This document shows positions 4,537 to 7,231 of a DNA stretch of 7,231 bases, in pieces (the first letter of the stretch is position 1; the number at the start of each line of letters is the position of its first letter). Source of the DNA: a bacterium (GTDB lineage Bacteria; RBG-13-66-14). The stretch spans positions 1-7,231 of the forward strand of contig JAPLSK010000157.1 of NCBI GenBank assembly GCA_026398675.1, given 5' to 3'. Under the pieces are notes generated by a model. The model was not told where the DNA came from. It worked only from the letters and a program-made list of their open reading frames with translations, and searched no databases. The position numbers and the translations under genes were made by a program.

Positions 4537-5538
4537 AGAAAGTACTTGATTGCTACATTGGCGATTCTGGTTCTGGCGGGAGTGGGCATGGCCAAGGAGT
4601 ACGTGCTCGAGGCCGGCAGCGTACCCGGCTCGGGCGCCACCCTTCAGTATGAGCCCGTCTCCCCCATGCCGAGCGCCCTGCAGTTTCTGCCCCCCGTTCC
4701 CCCCAGTGTGACCGAGTTCGAATACGACAGCGACGGCAGCGGTGGCTCGTACTGCAACTGGGCGTCCTACGGCATCCGGATCGGCAAATGGTTCAACGGC
4801 TCCGATTGGGGCATCACCGAGGGCTACATCACCGGCTACCGGATCAACTACTACATGTATTCCGGCGGCACCGACAACTGCCACGCATCGTTTTACGACT
4901 GGACGGGGGGGTACCCCGACACGGGGACCCTGCTCTGGGAGACCGATTTCAGCCCCTCCGGCTCCTCCGGCTTCGTCTGGTACGACATGGAAGTGGACCC
5001 GCCGATCTACGACGCGGACGCCAACTTCGACTCCCTCTTCGTTTGGAACGACACCTCCGCCACCGGCGGGCCGTCGGTTGACTTTGACGGGCCGTTCGAT
5101 CACGACTACCAGGATTACTACGGCTGGGGCTCCGGCTGGTACAACTACCTCCTGCGCGCCTACTTCAACGACGACGTGGACGCCCCCTACTCGGCCAACC
5201 AGGATCCCGCTCCCGATGCCGTAGACGTGCCGATCGGCACCAACATCACCTTCGACATCGTGGACGACGACTACGGCACGGACGGCGACACCATCCTGGT
5301 CGAGGTTGACTCGGTGGACGTGACCGCGGACTGCACCATCACCGACAACGGTGACGGCTCCTTCAGCATCCTCTACGATCCGGCCGTTGATTTCGACTAC
5401 TCGACGTCCGTCGTGGTCTACTGGTCCGCCGCGGACGGCCTGGGCAACTTGGGCGAGGACACATGGTCCTTTGACACCGAGGAAGAGCCCCCGAGCGTCG
5501 TTTCGACCACCTGGGGCCTGATCAAGACCGAATTCTAG
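4534..5538 (+). CDS. Secreted Ig-like protein B with C-terminal TTWG tail
   Basis: 334 residues from TTG 4534. The signal peptide 1-20 (MRKYLIATLAILVLAGVGMA) differs from that of A at two positions, and KEYVLEA follows in both. A linker (28-60) leads to an aromatic- and Asp/Gly-rich beta domain, about 61-213, with WGSGWYNYLLRAYFNDD at its end, matching in position the YWYDY...VRVVIDDD of A. One Ig-like (Big_5-type) domain covers about 217-315 (QDPAPDAVDVPIGTNITF ... WSFDT). The end is VSTTWGLIKTEF (323-334). The middle is hardly alignable with A or C, while the first 27 codons and the last 11 are almost the same as in A at DNA level. Likely exported and held at the cell surface or released. 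The partner or ligand is unknown, and no enzyme motif is visible. Confidence 0.85.
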   Translation: MRKYLIATLAILVLAGVGMAKEYVLEAGSVPGSGATLQYEPVSPMPSALQFLPPVPPSVTEFEYDSDGSGGSYCNWASYGIRIGKWFNGSDWGITEGYITGYRINYYMYSGGTDNCHASFYDWTGGYPDTGTLLWETDFSPSGSSGFVWYDMEVDPPIYDADANFDSLFVWNDTSATGGPSVDFDGPFDHDYQDYYGWGSGWYNYLLRAYFNDDVDAPYSANQDPAPDAVDVPIGTNITFDIVDDDYGTDGDTILVEVDSVDVTADCTITDNGDGSFSILYDPAVDFDYSTSVVVYWSAADGLGNLGEDTWSFDTEEEPPSVVSTTWGLIKTEF

Positions 5539-5560
5539 CCCACATCGGATACGAGGCACC

Positions 5561-5585
5561 GGGCCCTCCTTCGGGAGGGCCTTTT
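5561..5585 (+). terminator. UUCG-loop terminator after gene B
   Basis: Stem GGCCCTCC (5562-5569), loop TTCG, stem GGAGGGCC (5574-5581), then four T. From the tail codons through the stop to the T-run (5505-5585) it matches 4049-4129 of gene A with two differences in 81 bases. Confidence 0.92.
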
Positions 5586-5621
5586 GAATACGCTTGGATG
5601 GGGAAGTGTAGGTTGACCGCT

Positions 5622-5646
5622 GGGCCCTCCTTCGGGAGGGCCTTTT
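5622..5646 (+). terminator. Second tandem UUCG-loop terminator
   Basis: An exact second copy of the same hairpin (5623-5630 / 5635-5642, loop TTCG, then four T), 61 bases after the first and with no gene between them. It may back up termination, or be the remnant of a lost cassette whose terminator survived. Confidence 0.85.
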
Positions 5647-5670
5647 CCTATGGGAAGGGCCGCCACGTGT

Positions 5671-5717
5671 CCCCTCCCCCCTCTGGGGGGAGGCTCGCCT
5701 ACGGGCTAGGGAGGAGG
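5671..5717. repeat. Pyrimidine/purine hairpin repeat R3, copy 2 (diverged)
   Basis: CCCCTCCCCCCTCTGGGGGGAG opens the element as a strong hairpin, followed by a diverged purine part (GGGCTAGGGAGGAGGG). It takes the same position before an R1 palindrome as the copies at 4238 and 7147. Confidence 0.55.
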
Positions 5718-5724
5718 GCGAACC

Positions 5725-5759
5725 GGCGGCCCGCGGAGGACTCGTCCTACGGGGCCGCC
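5725..5759. repeat. REP-like palindrome R1, copy 3
   Basis: Outer arms GGCGGCCC (5725-5732) and GGGCCGCC (5752-5759) with the inner AGGAC/GTCCT stem, as in the copy at 4154. It is followed by CTACATAGAGG and directly by the 146-bp block upstream of gene C. Confidence 0.75.
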
Positions 5760-5770
5760 CTACATAGAGG

Positions 5771-5916
5771 CCTGCGAGGCACGGGCCGGGGTGAAAAGGC
5801 GGGCGGGTGTGGACACCCGCCCCTACGTCATAGCAAGGGGAGTCCGGTTTCGATAAAAAAGGACAGGGTGAAGGCTCAAAAAATAAATAAAATTCCCTTG
5901 TATCTTGGGAAATACT
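5771..5916 (+). repeat. 146-bp upstream repeat block, copy before gene C
   Basis: The counterpart of 4320-4465, with 7 differences. Here the internal palindrome is perfect: GGGCGGGTGT (5801-5810) and ACACCCGCCC (5813-5822). The AT-rich distal part, including TTCCC(N9)GGGAA (5893-5911), is unchanged. The homology ends at AATACT, 59 bases before the gene C start. Confidence 0.85.
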
Positions 5917-5926
5917 TAGATAGCAT
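5898..5926 (+). promoter_or_regulatory. Candidate promoter of gene C
   Basis: TTGTAT (5898-5903), a 17-base spacer and TAGCAT (5921-5926), equivalent to the candidate before gene B. The -35 lies in the conserved block and the -10 lies just beyond it, where only the TAG.AT pattern is kept. That retention in otherwise diverged sequence is the main support. Confidence 0.4.
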
Positions 5927-5964
5927 GCAACCGGCGCCTCTTAGTAAACCCCCCACAAAAAAAC

Positions 5965-5977
5965 GGAGGTTATCTTG
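5965..5977 (+). promoter_or_regulatory. SD deciding the TTG start of gene C
   Basis: GGAGGT (5965-5970) stands five bases (after GGAGG) before TTG 5975, the same geometry as in genes A and B. A C6-AC-A7 tract lies immediately upstream. Confidence 0.75.
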
Positions 5978-7072
5978 AAGAAGTACTTGGTTGTTACATT
6001 GGCACTCCTGGTTCTCGTCGGCGCGAGCCAGGCCAAGGTGCAAGAACTCGCCGTTTCGGTCGACACCGGTGAAGCGTTGACCATTGAGTCACCGACCAGT
6101 CTCGGGGAGCACTACGTCACGGTCTCCCCCATGCCGCTCACCGAGGAGGAGCTCTACAACGACAACGGCGTCGCCGCCTACCACTGGAGCGGTGGGATAG
6201 CCGGTTTCGCCTCGAAGTTCGTCGCGCCCTACGACTGCCGCGTGGTCGCCGTCAGGCTGTGCTGCTTCAACCCCTCGGCCCGCAACTTCTTCATTGACAT
6301 CCTGGGCGAGGACAGCGGCGTGCCCGGCAAGCCGGACCGCAACGACAGTCTCCTGGGCGGGTACGAAACCTTCTATGAGGGCTCTCACGGCGGCGATACC
6401 TGGGTCCGGTTCGATCTGGCGACGCATCCGCTGCTCAGCTCGGGCGACGTGTTCTTCGCCATGAGCGACGACTCCATCGAGGGCCAGGACAACGCCCCCC
6501 AGGACAGCCAGGGCCCTGGACCCGCCGACTCGGCGTGGTGGTATATGGGCGGCTCCTCCTGGTACGACTACGATAGCTTCGGCGCCATGCTGATCCGCGT
6601 CTTCGTTGACGACGACGTGTCCGAGCCCGACACCACCCCGCCCTTCGTGGCCGATATGGAACCCACCGACGGCGAGTCCGACGTGCCGATAGACACCGAC
6701 ATCGTCTTCCATTGCGGGGACGACCTCTCGGGCGTGGATACCGCCACCATAGACTTCACCGTCGAGGACACGACGCTGGGCGCGTCTCTCGTGGTGAGCA
6801 CCGGCTCCGCCGCAGGATCCGGCGCTTCCCCGGCCGGTGTGATTGCCGGTGTCCTGGACATTGACGACTCCGACCTCAACGACGTGGTCTGCACCTTCAC
6901 CCCCGACGATCCCCTACCCTACGAGGACACCATCACCTGCACCGTGGACGGCACGCTGGCCGACCTGTCGGGCAACCCGATGGGCGACGATTTCATCTGG
7001 AGCTTCACAACCGAAGCAAATCCGATAGGCGTGGTGCAAACCACCTGGGGCACGATCAAGGCCGAGTTCTAG
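5975..7072 (+). CDS. Secreted Ig-like protein C with C-terminal TTWG tail
   Basis: 365 residues from TTG 5975. The signal peptide is 1-20 (MKKYLVVTLALLVLVGASQA, likely cut after SQA). After a linker (21-57), a beta-rich domain spans about 58-213. It begins EELYNDNG, has GEDSGVPGKP at 111-120 (a turn common in beta-sandwich domains of secreted proteins) and ends SSWYDYDSFGAMLIRVFVDDD. One Big_5-type Ig-like domain covers about 220-345 and aligns with the second Ig domain of A: TDIVFHCGDD..GVDTATIDFTVEDT, LDIDDSD, VVCTF, DTITCTV and LADLSGNPMGDDFIWSF match equivalent stretches. The end is VQTTWGTIKAEF (354-365). It shares its upstream promoter block with B but its Ig domain type with A, a mosaic pattern. 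An exported, probably surface-associated protein of unknown ligand. Confidence 0.86.
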   Translation: MKKYLVVTLALLVLVGASQAKVQELAVSVDTGEALTIESPTSLGEHYVTVSPMPLTEEELYNDNGVAAYHWSGGIAGFASKFVAPYDCRVVAVRLCCFNPSARNFFIDILGEDSGVPGKPDRNDSLLGGYETFYEGSHGGDTWVRFDLATHPLLSSGDVFFAMSDDSIEGQDNAPQDSQGPGPADSAWWYMGGSSWYDYDSFGAMLIRVFVDDDVSEPDTTPPFVADMEPTDGESDVPIDTDIVFHCGDDLSGVDTATIDFTVEDTTLGASLVVSTGSAAGSGASPAGVIAGVLDIDDSDLNDVVCTFTPDDPLPYEDTITCTVDGTLADLSGNPMGDDFIWSFTTEANPIGVVQTTWGTIKAEF

Positions 7073-7093
7073 CCTGTCTTCGAGAACGGCACC

Positions 7094-7119
7094 GGGCCCT
7101 CCTTCGGGAGGGCCTTTTT
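7094..7119 (+). terminator. UUCG-loop terminator after gene C
   Basis: Stem GGCCCTCC (7095-7102), loop TTCG, stem GGAGGGCC (7107-7114), then five T. The hairpin is identical to those after A and B although the bases between stop codon and hairpin differ, so the hairpin itself is kept. Confidence 0.92.
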
Positions 7120-7146
7120 GCGGGCCGGGGTGAGGGCTGCCTTATA

Positions 7147-7184
7147 CCCCCTCTCCCCTCTGGGGCGAGGGGAGGGGTGAGGGG
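7147..7184. repeat. Pyrimidine/purine hairpin repeat R3, copy 3
   Basis: CCCCCTCTCCCCTCTGGGG followed by CGAGGGGAGGGGTGAGGGG forms a good hairpin. The next bases, TAGAAACGC, lead straight into an R1 palindrome. This repeats the order seen at 4238-4305. Confidence 0.65.
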
Positions 7185-7193
7185 TAGAAACGC

Positions 7194-7228
7194 GGCGGCC
7201 CACGGAGGACTCGTCCTACGGGGCCGCC
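7194..7228. repeat. REP-like palindrome R1, copy 4 at window end
   Basis: Arms GGCGGCCC (7194-7201) and GGGCCGCC (7221-7228) enclose the inner AGGAC/GTCCT stem, followed by CTA as the window ends. By the pattern at 5725, the CCTGCGAGG segment and a further 146-bp promoter block could follow. Confidence 0.75.
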
Positions 7229-7231
7229 CTA

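Noticed and set aside
4372..5559. Long minus-strand open frames opposite genes A, B and C
   Set aside because: Val/Gly/Asp-rich antisense shadows caused by GC-rich codon use. None has a recognisable domain or ribosome site.
5598..5978. A 126-residue open frame between genes B and C
   Set aside because: It runs through the second terminator, R3, R1 and the 146-bp block, has no SD, and its content is explained entirely by repeats.
7037..7072. LPXTG or PEP-CTERM type anchor at the ends of the secreted proteins
   Set aside because: No hydrophobic segment or basic cluster near the C-terminus. The tail is a short TTWGxIKxEF motif only.

Overview
The window looks like a piece of chromosome from an uncultured, GC-rich bacterium with a Gram-negative type envelope. 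The reasons are an AMIN-containing cell-wall amidase, an HslV peptidase, and secreted Ig-like proteins of a style common in metagenome-derived phyla. I cannot name the phylum from the sequence alone. There are no tRNA, rRNA, CRISPR, transposase or phage genes.

Left half, minus strand (about 2613 down to 29): a conserved housekeeping operon reads hslV, then an N-acetylmuramoyl-L-alanine amidase, then a class I methyltransferase-like protein resembling RlmJ. It begins at a clear sigma70-type promoter (2585-2613) and ends at a hairpin plus T-run (29-56). The hslV/amidase boundary is broken. HslV is intact to its last few residues and then loses frame. The amidase frame continues at exactly that point with no start codon, ribosome site or signal peptide of its own. 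A short indel or a deletion junction lies at about 2030-2036.

Right half, plus strand (about 2636 to the end): three tandem paralogous genes (A 2712-4082, B 4534-5538, C 5975-7072) encode secreted proteins. Each has a 20-residue signal peptide, a variable beta-rich domain, one or two bacterial Ig-like (SbsA/Big_5-type) domains and a C-terminal tail of consensus TTWGxIKxEF. All three start at TTG with an SD five bases upstream, and each ends in the same UUCG-loop terminator. The ends are far better conserved than the middles: A and B share their signal-peptide DNA (9 differences in 92 bp) and their tail-to-terminator DNA (2 in 81 bp), while B and C share a 146-bp upstream block (7 differences). 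The locus therefore looks like a mosaic family of surface-protein cassettes.

The spaces between these genes are filled by palindromic, REP-like repeats in a recurring order (terminator, pyrimidine/purine hairpin, GGCGGCCC hairpin, promoter block). The window ends inside another such array, so a fourth cassette may follow. The two halves are divergently transcribed from the AT-rich gap at 2562-2711.
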